A DNA stretch of 43,469 nt from Marinobacter sp. B9-2 (lineage in GTDB: Bacteria; Pseudomonadota; Gammaproteobacteria; Pseudomonadales; Oleiphilaceae), in contig PYVH01000017.1 in NCBI GenBank assembly GCA_003030785.1, positions 1 to 43,469 of the forward strand, given 5' to 3'. This document shows positions 1 through 8,694 of the stretch, in pieces. Position numbers and translations under genes: made by a program. The notes under the pieces are model-generated. The model was not told where the DNA came from, ran no database searches, and was given only the letters and a program-made list of their open reading frames with translations. How positions within the stretch are numbered: the first letter of the stretch is position 1; every line of letters starts with the position of its first letter.

Positions 1-30
1 TACTGCGCGACGAATCACTGTTTTAAACAT
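1..30 (-). CDS. 5' end of a gene cut by the window edge
   Basis: Reading leftward, an ATG at 30-28 follows a good ribosome-binding site (GGGAG, about 10 bases upstream) and opens a frame beginning MFKTVIRRAV before the window ends. The basic, hydrophobic start would suit a signal peptide or membrane anchor, but ten residues cannot identify a family. It is divergent from the PaaX-type regulator, so it could be a target of that repressor; this is inference from position only. Confidence 0.5.
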   Translation of the reverse strand, partial: MFKTVIRRAV

Positions 31-154
31 TGTTTTTGTTCTCCCGAATTGTGCAGGGGCATGAGTATGTTTTTTTGTTTCATCGTCCGTGACTACGACA
101 GTCCCTATTCTTCGCTCCCGGTAAAATTCGATACCATTGACGAATATCAAACGA

Positions 155-308
155 AGTTATTGTATCATAACTCTCGTGTCAACCGATTTCAGGGAGTGCA
201 GCCACAGCTCTTTCAGTAAAGCCGACACTGCCGCAACGCGCCAGTACGGCTAACACAAAGACAAACCTTTACCTGACACGTAAGAACCGCATAATACGTG
301 CAACGTGT
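155..308. promoter_or_regulatory. Divergent control region with two dyads
   Basis: The 308 bases between the two divergent genes hold no credible coding frame. Two dyads stand out. AGTTAT and ATAACT flank TGTATC at 155-172. CACGTA (277-282) and TACGTG (295-300) form a second palindrome, nested in ACACGT (276-281) and ACGTGT (303-308). Such dyads are plausible operators for the PaaX-type protein encoded just downstream or for another regulator. I cannot match either to a defined consensus. Confidence 0.3.
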
Positions 309-338
309 TTCATTGATTCTTATTTGCGAACTCAGGCC

Positions 339-1307
339 ATGACTGCAAAAAGCCAGCTAGAACTGCTCGTCAAGAACTTCCAGAAAAAGCGACCCCTTCG
401 GGCCGGCTCACTCATCATCACCATCTATGGCGATGCCATCGTTCCCCGCGGCGGCAATGTCTGGCTGGGAAGCCTGATGAAGCTGGTAGAGCCCATGGGT
501 ATCAGCCAGCGACTGGTTCGCACCTCGGTGTATCGTCTGGTTCAGGAATCCTGGTTGCAGACCGAAAAGGTGGGCCGTTGCAGTTATTACAGCCTCACCG
601 GCCCGGGCCTGCGGCGGTTCGAGCAGGCTTTTCAGCACGTCTACAACCTGGACACCGAAGAATGGAGTGGAAGCTGGTGCCTGGTATACCTGAACCAGCT
701 GACGCCGGAACTCAGGCAAAAAGTCCGGGAGGAGCTCAAGTGGCTCAGTTTTGGCAGCATGGCACCCGGGCTTATGGAACACCCACGCTTCACTCGCAAC
801 GAACTGATTCCAATGCTTCAGGAATGGGGTGCCCTGGAAGACACTATCGTGATGCAGACCATGCCCATGGAGCAGAAGAGTCCAAGAGCCCTGAGACTGC
901 AGGTTCGCGAAAGCTGGAACCTGGATGAGCTGGGCGGGCGCTATCGTCGCTTCCTGAGCCAGTTCCGCCCCTTGTGGCGTGAACTGCAGACCGAGGACAC
1001 ACTCAACCCCGAGGAGTGCCTGATTCTCCGGGTCCTGCTGATCCACGAATACCGGAAAATTCTTCTGCGAGACCCTCTGCTGCCTGATGAGCTGTTACCC
1101 GGTGACTGGGAAGGCCGAAGCGCCAAGCAGCTGTGTCGGAATCTGTATCGACAGATCTACGCACGGGCTGAGCAGTGGCTGGACGAAACTCTGGAGAACG
1201 CCTCTGGCCCCCTTCCAGGTCCCGGCGAGAAGTTTTACAAGCGGTTCGGTGGATTGCGGGATACTGCCATCCAGACAAATTCCACGACAGAACCAGAGGT
1301 TCTGTAG
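339..1307 (+). CDS. paaX: PaaX-family transcriptional repressor
   Basis: This is a 322-residue regulator of the PaaX family, which represses phenylacetic acid catabolism and releases DNA on binding phenylacetyl-CoA. Residues 20-80 carry the winged-helix signature of the family (LRAGSLIITIYGDAIVPRGG, then ISQRLVRTSVYRLVQ), and the rest matches the PaaX core and C-terminal domain in length and layout. I start at the ATG at 339; an in-frame TTG at 324 is possible, but MTAKSQLELL is the usual beginning. No paa catabolic gene lies inside the window. The divergent gene at the left edge is the natural candidate target. The family call is firm; the inducer is inferred. Confidence 0.85.
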   Translation: MTAKSQLELLVKNFQKKRPLRAGSLIITIYGDAIVPRGGNVWLGSLMKLVEPMGISQRLVRTSVYRLVQESWLQTEKVGRCSYYSLTGPGLRRFEQAFQHVYNLDTEEWSGSWCLVYLNQLTPELRQKVREELKWLSFGSMAPGLMEHPRFTRNELIPMLQEWGALEDTIVMQTMPMEQKSPRALRLQVRESWNLDELGGRYRRFLSQFRPLWRELQTEDTLNPEECLILRVLLIHEYRKILLRDPLLPDELLPGDWEGRSAKQLCRNLYRQIYARAEQWLDETLENASGPLPGPGEKFYKRFGGLRDTAIQTNSTTEPEVL

Positions 1308-1315
1308 GCGCCCGC

Positions 1316-1825
1316 TCAGTCAGTTGACGACCCGGAAGAGGATGCCAGTTGTTCCCGGGTCTTAAGACGCCCCTCCCGGCGAATCTCAGCATTGTCGTAC
1401 CGGCGCTGTTGCTCGTCCGTTTCCGGTATCACTTCCGGTACATCCACCGGCCGGTCATTCTCGTCCAGCGCAACAAACGTGAAAAAGGCCGATAGAATGT
1501 GCCGCGTGTCGCCCGTGTAACTGTTCTCGGCCTCTACCCGCGCACCTATTTCCATGGACGATCCCCAGCTCCGGTTCAGCGACAGGCTGAATAGCAGCGT
1601 ATCGTTACCCTTCGCCGGCGCCCTGAAATGAATTGAGTCCACGGCAGCCGTCACACAAACATGGGCGGAGTGGCGCTCCGCAACCACCAGAGCCAGCCGG
1701 TCGCACTTCGCCATGATCATGCCGCCGAACACTGTGTTGTGGGAATTCATGTCGTTCGGGAACACCTTGTACACGTGTTTCTCAATCGCCGATGCGGATA
1801 CCGGCTTTGAAGGCTTTCCTGGCAT
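1316..1825 (-). CDS. Acyl-CoA thioesterase, hotdog fold (YciA/BFIT type)
   Basis: A 169-residue cytosolic thioesterase that hydrolyses acyl-CoA to free acid and CoA. The hotdog signature is clear near the N-terminus: FPNDMNSHNTVFGGMIMAKC, followed by the central strand run ending in FFTFVALD. The ATG at 1825 follows AGGAAAGGAAG, so I prefer it over a longer frame that begins inside the neighbouring gene at 1936. It converges on the PaaX-type gene with only 8 bases between the stops and follows the MFS gene on the same strand by about 40 bases. The natural chain-length preference is unknown. The C-terminal tail is Ser-rich and probably disordered. Confidence 0.85.
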   Translation of the reverse strand: MPGKPSKPVSASAIEKHVYKVFPNDMNSHNTVFGGMIMAKCDRLALVVAERHSAHVCVTAAVDSIHFRAPAKGNDTLLFSLSLNRSWGSSMEIGARVEAENSYTGDTRHILSAFFTFVALDENDRPVDVPEVIPETDEQQRRYDNAEIRREGRLKTREQLASSSGSSTD

Positions 1826-1868
1826 GACTTCCTTTCCTCTTCGACTGAATTTCGATCGGGGACGCAAT

Positions 1869-3053
1869 TCAACTGGCAGCGGCAGCTTCACCCTGACGCT
1901 GCTGTGCCCGCCTTGCGAGATGAAGCATAACCACACCCAACGCCATCACGACCAGCGTCAGCCAGAGGCCGTTGGTGTAGTTGCCTTCCACATCGGCGAG
2001 ATAACCAACCACCGCGGGCGCTATCATCTGTGCAATACCATAGCTGAAAGTCAACCGGCTCATGGGCCGGGAAGGGTTCTCGGGGAAAACCCGCCCTACC
2101 ATTGCCAGCATCATGCTGACGATGCCGATAAAGCTGGCGCCATAAATCACGGAGCTGAGCATCACGCTGGCGAAGCTGGTGTTCACGATCAGCATCAGGA
2201 TGCTGACGGAGTTCAGGGTATAGGCCAGATAGAGCGCCAGCCACTGCCCCCATCGGCGGGAGAACACATCCCACAACCAGCAGGCAGGAGTAGCAGCAAG
2301 GCCTGCAATCAGCCAGACCAGCCAGCCCTGGCCCTGAAGCTCGGGCATGGATTCAGCAATCGCCACCAGAAAGGTGGCCGTGACCACATAGCCCACGCCG
2401 GCGCAGAAATACGCCAGCTGCAGGATCCGTATGAAGCGGCTTCGCTCATCACCGGCCCTGGTCGCACCTGTTTTCGGCAAGGCACAGGCCCGATAGTCCG
2501 GCATCCAACGCCAGGCGGGCAACAGAAGCCCCAGGGCCACCAGCCCGTAGATCACCCATTGCTGATCCCAGGTGAACGGATCCTTGATCAGCTCAGCCAC
2601 CACTGCGGTGAGCACAATCCCGAGCCCGATACCGGAAAAGAACACGCCAAGCTCGGATTTCTGGTTGTTCTTGATCAACCAACTCATGAGAAGACCGGCA
2701 CCCAGCAACATACCCGCTGAAGTGCTCAGACCTGAGATAAAACGCAGAATGGACCACACCCACACATTGGTGGTGTACCCCATGAGAACCGTTGAAACCA
2801 CGGCAACCACCAGCCCGAGCTGGTAAAGCCTTACCTTGAGACCGAGATCGCTGATGCGGGTAATGAGGACCGCGCCAGTCAGGTAACCGGCGTAGTTCAC
2901 GGTTGCCAGCATGCCGACAACGGATTTGCTCAGCCCCAGTGCCGCGACCATTTCCGGGATCATCGGCGTGTAGGAAAACCGGGCAATACCCACCATGACC
3001 ACAACAGCAATCACGCTGGCGACCAGCACTTTTATTGTTTCTATTGGCTTCAC
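1869..3053 (-). CDS. MFS transporter, YbfB/YjiJ family
   Basis: A 394-residue inner-membrane carrier with about 12 hydrophobic segments. The opening segment (VVMVGIARFSYTPMIPEM) is typical of the YbfB/YjiJ branch of the major facilitator superfamily, whose members have the GxxRFxYxPxIP pattern in helix 1. The start is GTG at 3053, preceded by AAGGAAACCC. It lies upstream of the thioesterase and about 30 bases downstream of efpL on the same strand, so the three may be co-transcribed. The substrate cannot be deduced; members of this family are mostly uncharacterised. Confidence 0.8.
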   Translation of the reverse strand: MKPIETIKVLVASVIAVVVMVGIARFSYTPMIPEMVAALGLSKSVVGMLATVNYAGYLTGAVLITRISDLGLKVRLYQLGLVVAVVSTVLMGYTTNVWVWSILRFISGLSTSAGMLLGAGLLMSWLIKNNQKSELGVFFSGIGLGIVLTAVVAELIKDPFTWDQQWVIYGLVALGLLLPAWRWMPDYRACALPKTGATRAGDERSRFIRILQLAYFCAGVGYVVTATFLVAIAESMPELQGQGWLVWLIAGLAATPACWLWDVFSRRWGQWLALYLAYTLNSVSILMLIVNTSFASVMLSSVIYGASFIGIVSMMLAMVGRVFPENPSRPMSRLTFSYGIAQMIAPAVVGYLADVEGNYTNGLWLTLVVMALGVVMLHLARRAQQRQGEAAAAS

Positions 3054-3083
3054 AGGGTTTCCTTACTTCGGAACAACTTCAGC

Positions 3084-3650
3084 TCAGGCGCGGCCCAGGA
3101 ACTTTCGCTCCTCCACGTTAATGCGAATGCGATCTCCGGTGGAGATGTGCTCGGGAACCTGTACCACCAGCCCCGTGGCGAAGCGGGCTGGCTTGGTTCT
3201 GGCCGTCGCCGAGCCGCCTTTGACAGACGGATCCGTCTCTTCAATTACAAGCTCAACGGTGGGGGGGAGTGCGAGTGCAACCGGCGAATCCTTCAGCAGG
3301 ATGACCATCACGCCCTGGGTATCTTCAGAGATAAACAACAGCTCGTCAGCAATCGCGTCGCGGTTCAGGCTGTACTGGGTGAAATCCTCGGTATCCATGA
3401 ATACATACTCATCGCCATCCGCGTAGGAAAAGGTGGCTTCCCGGCGGGTAAGGTCGGCCAGGTTGAGCATGTCCGAATCCTTGAAGGTCTCGTCAAGCTT
3501 CTGGCCGGTTACCACGTCATACATCCGCATACGGTACAGGCTTCCCCCGGCACGCCCCTGGGGCACCGAACGCTCGATGTCCTTCACAAAATAGACGCGG
3601 CCATCGTATTCAACCGCTGAGTTCTTTTTAATTTCACTGGCTCTTGGCAT
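3084..3650 (-). CDS. efpL: Elongation factor P-like protein EfpL (YeiP)
   Basis: A 188-residue protein of the EF-P family. Like EF-P it has an N-terminal KOW-like domain (about residues 1-65) and two OB domains. The tip of the first domain reads [12 protein letters not shown] rather than the Lys-centred loop of canonical EF-P, which is the mark of the YeiP/EfpL branch. EfpL binds the ribosome and relieves stalling at polyproline and other difficult motifs. The C-terminal segment [25 protein letters not shown] is characteristic. A LysR gene diverges 146 bases upstream. Confidence in the family is high. Confidence 0.92.
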   Translation of the reverse strand: MPRASEIKKNSAVEYDGRVYFVKDIERSVPQGRAGGSLYRMRMYDVVTGQKLDETFKDSDMLNLADLTRREATFSYADGDEYVFMDTEDFTQYSLNRDAIADELLFISEDTQGVMVILLKDSPVALALPPTVELVIEETDPSVKGGSATARTKPARFATGLVVQVPEHISTGDRIRINVEERKFLGRA

Positions 3651-3796
3651 GGTCTTTCAATCCGACTGATTAGGTAGGAACAAAACTTTCTGACCGCTGA
3701 TATACCATGAACGCGGTCGAGTTGCGATAAGCTGTTTTGGCAGTACCCCTTCCCCTGGCTTATGATCCGCCTATCCCCAACGCATTTGGTGGCCCG

Positions 3797-4720
3797 ATGA
3801 ATATTCGAACTCTGGAAACCTTTATCTGGATTGCCAGGCTTGGCAGCTTCCGGGCCGCCGCCAACCGGGTCTATGCCTCGCAACCCTCGGTGTCTGCCCG
3901 CATCGCCGGCCTGGAGGACCAGTTAGGTGTGGAGCTTTTCGACCGCTCGGCCCGGAAGATAACCCTCACGGCCAAGGGCCGTGAGTTCCTGATTTACGCC
4001 GAAAAAATGCTCGCCCTGCACGGGGAAATGATGCAGGCCGTAGCCAAGGCCTCGTCCATCCAGGGCACCATTCGTCTGGCGGTTTCTGAAACCATTGCCC
4101 ACACCTGGCTGCCACAGCTGATCGAACGGGTCAGTGAGGCCTATCCTGCCATCAACCTGGAGCTTGACGTCGACATCTCCGTCAATCTTGCAGAGAAACT
4201 GGCCAATCATGAAATTGATATCGCCTTCCTGATGGGCGGCGTCAACCAGCCCGGCATCATCAACCGGGATCTGTGCCGTTATTCTCTGATCTGGGTCGCA
4301 AGCCCCAGGCTGGACATCCCCGGGGACCGCATGTCGCTGGAGGAGTTATCCACCTGGCCGATCATCACCTATCCACGGAAAAGCGAGCCATACCTTGCCA
4401 TTCGGTCGCTGGTCGACCCGATGAACCACTCCACGCGGATCCACTCCAGCTCATCGCTTTCTACCATCATCCGCATGACCGTCGATGGTCTGGGCGTGAG
4501 TGCCCTGCCCCGGGAGATTCTCGAACAGGAACTTCACTCCGGCAGCCTCCGTCAGTTCGAGATCGATGCCGAGGTACCCGACCTTTCCTTTTGCGCCGCC
4601 TATCGGGCCGGCCCGGGGGGCAATGTGGTACACGCCATTGCCGAACTGGCACTGGCCACGGCGGAAAACCGGTCGGCAATGGGTGAAAACGGACCCGCAA
4701 AGACCGTTGAGACAGACTGA
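3797..4720 (+). CDS. LysR-family transcriptional regulator
   Basis: A 307-residue LysR-type regulator. Residues 1-60 form the winged HTH (MNIRTLETFIWIARLGSF, then ASQPSVSARIAGLEDQLG), followed by a linker helix and a periplasmic-binding-protein-like effector domain. I choose the ATG at 3797 because the family nearly always begins at this motif; the longer frame from 3737 adds 20 unconserved residues. The gene precedes the DUF1445/TRAP/5-oxoprolinase operon in the same orientation, separated by a 96-base control region with a dyad, so it is the likely regulator of that operon. The effector, perhaps 5-oxoproline or a related compound, is inference. Confidence 0.88.
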   Translation: MNIRTLETFIWIARLGSFRAAANRVYASQPSVSARIAGLEDQLGVELFDRSARKITLTAKGREFLIYAEKMLALHGEMMQAVAKASSIQGTIRLAVSETIAHTWLPQLIERVSEAYPAINLELDVDISVNLAEKLANHEIDIAFLMGGVNQPGIINRDLCRYSLIWVASPRLDIPGDRMSLEELSTWPIITYPRKSEPYLAIRSLVDPMNHSTRIHSSSSLSTIIRMTVDGLGVSALPREILEQELHSGSLRQFEIDAEVPDLSFCAAYRAGPGGNVVHAIAELALATAENRSAMGENGPAKTVETD

Positions 4721-4731
4721 TCAGCTTTTTC

Positions 4732-4786
4732 GATCACAACTGATCCCAACTTTCGAATTGTATTAATCGTAACCTGTGCCTTAAAT
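4732..4786 (+). promoter_or_regulatory. Probable promoter and operator of the 5-oxoproline operon
   Basis: A perfect dyad GATCA-CAAC-TGATC lies at 4732-4745. A sigma70-like promoter follows: TTGTAT (4758-4763), 17 bases, TTAAAT (4781-4786), about 30 bases before the first operon ATG. The placement of a short dyad just upstream of -35 fits LysR-type activation. The promoter call rests on matching hexamers only. Confidence 0.4.
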
Positions 4787-4816
4787 GTATAAATCATCCT
4801 TTTTTGAGGCGGCACC

Positions 4817-5620
4817 ATGGCAGCGATCCATTCCCTGAACGCACAATCCACTCCCGAAGCCGTACGCCAGGCAGCCCGGAGCGGTGTGCTGTCCGGCCCC
4901 ACGGCCGGACTGGCCAGCGGCTACGTGCAGGTGAACCTGGTGATCCTGCCGGAAGCCGAAGCCGCAGGCTTTCTGAGATTCTGCCAGGCCAACCCGAAAC
5001 CCTGCCCCCTGCTAGCAGTCAGCGAGCCCGGCGCCCGAATCTGTGACGCCATGGCCACGGACCTGGACATTGCCCGGGATGTGCCCGCCTATCGCATCTA
5101 CCGGAATGGCGTGGCCAGCGAAACCGTTACCGATGTCGCCGACGAATGGCGGGATGACCTGGTGACCTTTGCCCTCGGCTGCTCCTTTACGTTCGAGCAT
5201 GCCCTGATGCAGTCCGGCCTGAACATCCGGCATATCGAACAGGGCCGGAACGTGCCCATGTACCAGACCTCTGTTCCGCTGACGCCCGCCGGCGGTTTCA
5301 AGGGCAACCTGGTAGTTTCCATGCGGCCGTTCCTGGCCGCCGACGTTATTCGTGCCGTCCAGATCACCACCCGCTACCCCCAGGTTCACGGATCCCCGGT
5401 TCACCTCGGTAATCCGGCCCTGATAGGTATTTCCGACCTGGACTCACCAGATTACGGCGATGCCGTTTCAGTGGGCGAGAATGAAATTCCAGTATTCTGG
5501 GCCTGCGGAGTAACCCCCCAGCAGGTACTCATTGATTCTGGTGTGGCATTCGCAATCACCCACAGCCCCGGGCACATGCTGGTCACGGATATTCCGGACA
5601 GCAGCCTGGCCCTGTTCTAA
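4817..5620 (+). CDS. DUF1445 protein, putative hydro-lyase / D-glutamate cyclase family
   Basis: A 267-residue protein of the DUF1445 family, which includes B. subtilis YcsI and the mammalian D-glutamate cyclase that converts D-glutamate to 5-oxo-D-proline and water. Family features seen are the segment FALGCSFTFEHAL near the middle, VPMYQTSVPL, and VHGSPVHLGNPALIGI followed by FWACGVTPQ and ITHSPGHMLVTDIP at the C-terminus. The length is normal for the family. It is the first gene of an operon that ends with 5-oxoprolinase subunits, which supports chemistry at the glutamate/5-oxoproline level. The exact reaction in this organism is not established; the name putative hydro-lyase is conventional. 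Confidence 0.85.
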   Translation: MAAIHSLNAQSTPEAVRQAARSGVLSGPTAGLASGYVQVNLVILPEAEAAGFLRFCQANPKPCPLLAVSEPGARICDAMATDLDIARDVPAYRIYRNGVASETVTDVADEWRDDLVTFALGCSFTFEHALMQSGLNIRHIEQGRNVPMYQTSVPLTPAGGFKGNLVVSMRPFLAADVIRAVQITTRYPQVHGSPVHLGNPALIGISDLDSPDYGDAVSVGENEIPVFWACGVTPQQVLIDSGVAFAITHSPGHMLVTDIPDSSLALF

Positions 5621-5658
5621 CCCGAACCAACCCCGAAGAAGAGCATGAGGAAACTGCT

Positions 5659-6723
5659 ATGACTACAAGAAAAACCCTCGGTACCGCCTCACTGATGAGC
5701 CTGGCTATGGCCGGTTCCCCGGTACTCGCGCAGGAGCTGGACAACACCAGCATCAACTATGTGGGAAGCTGGAGCAGCTTGTCCCTGTACCAGAATTTCG
5801 AGCGTCCATTCTGGGAGCAGCATGTTCCTGAAGCCTCAGACGGCCAGATCAGCACCGAGGTGACCACCTTTGACCAGATGGGCCTTGGCGGCGGTGAAGT
5901 GTACCGACTGATGGAGCGAGACGTAGTCGAGGTAGCGTCGACGGTGGCGGATTATGCCGTTGCAGATGCCCCGGAGTTGGAAGGCCTGGATATGCCGATG
6001 ATCGCGCCCGACGTGGAAACCGCCCGGAAAGTCGCCGAAGCGTATCGCCCGGTACTGGCCGAAGCGTTCAAGCAACGTTACAAAGGGGCTCAGTTACTCG
6101 CAGTTGTGCCTTACCCGTCACAGATGGTTTTCTGTAACGCCGAGATTGATGGCCTGCCGGACCTGAAAGGCAAGAAAGTACGGGCCAGCGGCCGCACCAC
6201 CGCCGAGTTCCTGCAGGCCCTGGGAGCCGAAGGCATCACCCTTAACTTCAGCGAAGTTCCCGGCGCCCTTCAGCGCGGCGTCATTGACTGTGCCGTCACC
6301 GGCTCACTCTCTGGCTACAGTTCTGGCTGGCACGAAGTATCAACCCACCTGTACCCGCTGCCCGTGGGCGGCTGGGATCACGTGGTAACCGCCATGAACG
6401 GCAAGAAGTGGAACTCGCTATCTGAGGAAACCCAGCAGTGGCTGACCGCTGAAATCAAGGAAAACTACGAAGATCCGGTCTGGGCTTCGGCGGTTGAGGA
6501 AACCCGCGAAGGCATTGCCTGCCTGACCGGCAACGGCGAATGCTCCCGTGGCGAAGCTGGCGACATGGTACTGGTGGAAGCCACCGACAACGACTTCACC
6601 GAGGCCTCCCGTCACCTGGAAGAGACCCTGCTTCCGAACTGGGCACAACGGGTCGATCAGCAGTGGGTGGACCGCTGGAATGAGACCATCGGTGCCGCCA
6701 CCGGCCTGAAAGCCACCAAGTAA
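5659..6723 (+). CDS. dctP: TRAP transporter substrate-binding protein (DctP family)
   Basis: A 354-residue periplasmic solute-binding protein of a tripartite ATP-independent (TRAP) transporter. A Sec signal peptide (residues 1-24, ending SPVLAQ) is followed by the DctP fold. The segment GLPDLKGKKVRASGRTTAEF, at about residue 165, contains the conserved Arg that salt-bridges a carboxylate ligand. Two Cys pairs occur, including CLTGNGEC near residue 285. The ATG at 5659 follows GAGGAAAC. The genes for its membrane partners follow directly. The ligand is probably a small carboxylate; 5-oxoproline is the guess suggested by the operon. Confidence 0.9.
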   Translation: MTTRKTLGTASLMSLAMAGSPVLAQELDNTSINYVGSWSSLSLYQNFERPFWEQHVPEASDGQISTEVTTFDQMGLGGGEVYRLMERDVVEVASTVADYAVADAPELEGLDMPMIAPDVETARKVAEAYRPVLAEAFKQRYKGAQLLAVVPYPSQMVFCNAEIDGLPDLKGKKVRASGRTTAEFLQALGAEGITLNFSEVPGALQRGVIDCAVTGSLSGYSSGWHEVSTHLYPLPVGGWDHVVTAMNGKKWNSLSEETQQWLTAEIKENYEDPVWASAVEETREGIACLTGNGECSRGEAGDMVLVEATDNDFTEASRHLEETLLPNWAQRVDQQWVDRWNETIGAATGLKATK

Positions 6724-6743
6724 CACTCCGTCAAACCGACCTG

Positions 6744-6773
6744 GCACCCGGGCTGCATCTTCAGCCCGGGTGC
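6744..6773 (+). promoter_or_regulatory. Strong intercistronic hairpin between dctP and dctQ
   Basis: A perfect 12-bp stem (GCACCCGGGCTG with CAGCCCGGGTGC) closes a 6-base loop, CATCTT. No U-tract follows, so it is not a normal terminator. Between a binding-protein gene and its permease genes such hairpins usually protect the upstream mRNA or reduce downstream expression, which keeps binding protein in excess. That function is inferred from position. Confidence 0.7.
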
Positions 6774-6786
6774 TCTGGAGACCAAC

Positions 6787-7383
6787 ATGCTAGACCAGGT
6801 GAATTCCTTACTCGACCGGGTGCTGGTCGGCGTCCAGACCGGCTCGCTCTGGCTGGCCCGCGCCGGCGGTGTCCTGATCCTGCTCACGGTGGTGCTGGTG
6901 ACCATTGAGGTGGTGTCCCGGCAGGTCATTGGGCGCTCGCCGGTCCATGCCACAGAACTGACCGGCTACATTATGGCGATCAGTGCCAGTTGGTCCTTCG
7001 CCTACACTCTGGTGTGCAAGGCTCATATTCGTATCGATGCCCTGTACCTGAATTTCCCCATGAAAGTCCGTGGTGTTCTGGACCTGGTGGCACTGCTGGC
7101 CTTGGCCATGTTCGCAATCCTCGTGGTCGACGCCGTTTACGCAGTTATCAGCGCCTCCTACAGCGGCGGCTCCACCGCCAATACCCCGCTGGGCACTCCG
7201 CTATGGATGCCCCAGGCCCTGTGGATGGTCGGGCTGGTCTGGTTCGGCTTTGCGGTATCCGTGATGTCCCTGAAAGTACTGTTCGCCCTGATCAGCGGTC
7301 ACTCCGACCGGGTTCAGGCACTGGCCGGTAGCCCGACCATGGACGAACAGATCAAAGAAGAAAACAAGGAAGCACGCTCATGA
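6787..7383 (+). CDS. dctQ: TRAP transporter small permease (DctQ family)
   Basis: A 198-residue inner-membrane protein with four hydrophobic helices, the standard architecture of the DctQ subunit. The family motif region EVVSRQVIGRSPVHATELTG (residues about 40-60) and the segment KAHIRIDAL after helix 2 are clear. It pairs with the large subunit DctM, whose start overlaps its stop by 4 bases (ATGA at 7380-7383), which suggests translational coupling. The C-terminal 25 residues are charged and cytoplasmic. The family assignment is firm. Confidence 0.88.
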   Translation: MLDQVNSLLDRVLVGVQTGSLWLARAGGVLILLTVVLVTIEVVSRQVIGRSPVHATELTGYIMAISASWSFAYTLVCKAHIRIDALYLNFPMKVRGVLDLVALLALAMFAILVVDAVYAVISASYSGGSTANTPLGTPLWMPQALWMVGLVWFGFAVSVMSLKVLFALISGHSDRVQALAGSPTMDEQIKEENKEARS

Positions 7384-8663
7384 TTATTACCGCGCTGCTG
7401 ATTCTGATGGCTCTGCTGCTGCTGAGCGTGCCGGTTGCCGCCACGCTCATGGCACTTGCGTTGCTTCTTGCGGCACTTTTTTCGCCTTTTCCCCTGATCA
7501 ATGCCCTGGGGGATGTGCTCTGGTCAGCCTCCGACAAGTACCTGCTGATCGCCATTCCCCTGTTCATCCTGCTGGGCGAAATCCTGGTGCGTACCGGCAT
7601 TGCCCGCGGCACCTACCGCGCCCTGGAGAGCTGGCTGTCCTGGCTGCCGGGCGGGCTGCTACACGCGAACGTGGGCACTGCCACCCTGTTTTCCGCCACC
7701 TCCGGTTCCAGCGTGGCGACTGCCGCCACCATCGGCACCGTCGCCCTTCCCCAGGGCAGGGACATGGGCTATGACCCGAAACTGTTTACCGGCTCCATCG
7801 CCGCAGGTGGAACACTGGGCATAATGATCCCGCCGTCGATCAACCTGATTGTCTATGGCTTCCTGACCGAGACTTCCATTCCACAGCTGTTTGCCGCCGG
7901 CCTGATACCCGGCCTGCTGCTGGCGCTCATGTTCATTGTTGGCACCGCCCTGATCTGCATCTGGAAACCGAGCCTGGGTGGGCCCAGCGTTTCCCATAGC
8001 TGGGGAGAACGGATTTCCGGTCTCAGGCATCTGGTGCCTGTACTTGCCCTGTTTGGCATTGTAGTAGGCTCAATCTACACCGGTCTGGCAACACCCACCG
8101 AAGCCGCATCGCTGGGCGTTCTCGGCGCAATCGCCATTGCCGCTTTCATGAGAAAGCTGTCTGTCAGCGTCATCGTTGAAGCTCTGGATGGCACCATGAA
8201 GACCACCGGCATGATCATCCTGATCATCATTGCCTCCTACTTCCTGAACTTTGTACTTGCCTCCGCAGGCATCACCCGTGAGTTGACCAGCTTCCTGGAA
8301 GGTGCCGGCATGGGGCCCTACTCGACCCTGATGCTCGCAATCTTGCTCTACATCATCCTCGGGTTCTTTATCGAAACCCTGTCGCTGATGGTGATCACCA
8401 TTCCCATTGTTGCCCCCATCATTATCGGCATGGGCTTCGATCCGGTGTGGCTCGGCATCCTGATCATCCTACTCATTGAGATGGCGCTGATCACCCCGCC
8501 CGTGGGACTCAACCTCTACGTGGTGCAGGGCGTTCGCGAAGGCGGCCCGTTCAGCGATGTGATGAAGGGCGCCATGCCCTATGTCGGCATCATGTTCCTG
8601 ATGGCGATTGTGCTGGTGCTGTTCCCGGAACTGGCGACCTTCCTGCCCGAGCTGATGAATTAA
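7380..8663 (+). CDS. dctM: TRAP transporter large permease (DctM family)
   Basis: A 427-residue inner-membrane protein with about 12 transmembrane segments, the ion-coupled translocation subunit of the TRAP system. Typical DctM motifs are present: SDKYLLIAIPLFILLGEIL early, FSATSGSSVATAATIGTVAL and GTLGIMIPPSINLI in the first half, and the matching repeat ITPPVGLNLYVVQG in the second half. These regions form the Na+-binding sites of the elevator-type transporter. It follows dctQ with a 4-base overlap and precedes the DUF2848 gene by 31 bases. Substrate is unknown; the operon points to a lactam or amino-acid-like carboxylate. Confidence 0.92.
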   Translation: MIITALLILMALLLLSVPVAATLMALALLLAALFSPFPLINALGDVLWSASDKYLLIAIPLFILLGEILVRTGIARGTYRALESWLSWLPGGLLHANVGTATLFSATSGSSVATAATIGTVALPQGRDMGYDPKLFTGSIAAGGTLGIMIPPSINLIVYGFLTETSIPQLFAAGLIPGLLLALMFIVGTALICIWKPSLGGPSVSHSWGERISGLRHLVPVLALFGIVVGSIYTGLATPTEAASLGVLGAIAIAAFMRKLSVSVIVEALDGTMKTTGMIILIIIASYFLNFVLASAGITRELTSFLEGAGMGPYSTLMLAILLYIILGFFIETLSLMVITIPIVAPIIIGMGFDPVWLGILIILLIEMALITPPVGLNLYVVQGVREGGPFSDVMKGAMPYVGIMFLMAIVLVLFPELATFLPELMN

Positions 8664-8694
8664 CCGGCCATGAAACCTCAAACGGAGTAACCTG

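Noticed and set aside
408-1046. 212-codon open frame on the minus strand within the PaaX-type gene
   Set aside because: It lies wholly inside a well-supported regulator gene and its translation has no domain pattern; GC-rich coding DNA makes long antisense frames.
1713-2720. 335-codon plus-strand frame opposite the MFS gene
   Set aside because: The product is rich in His, Gln and Pro with no hydrophobic core, the usual look of an antisense shadow, while the minus frame is a clear 12-helix carrier.
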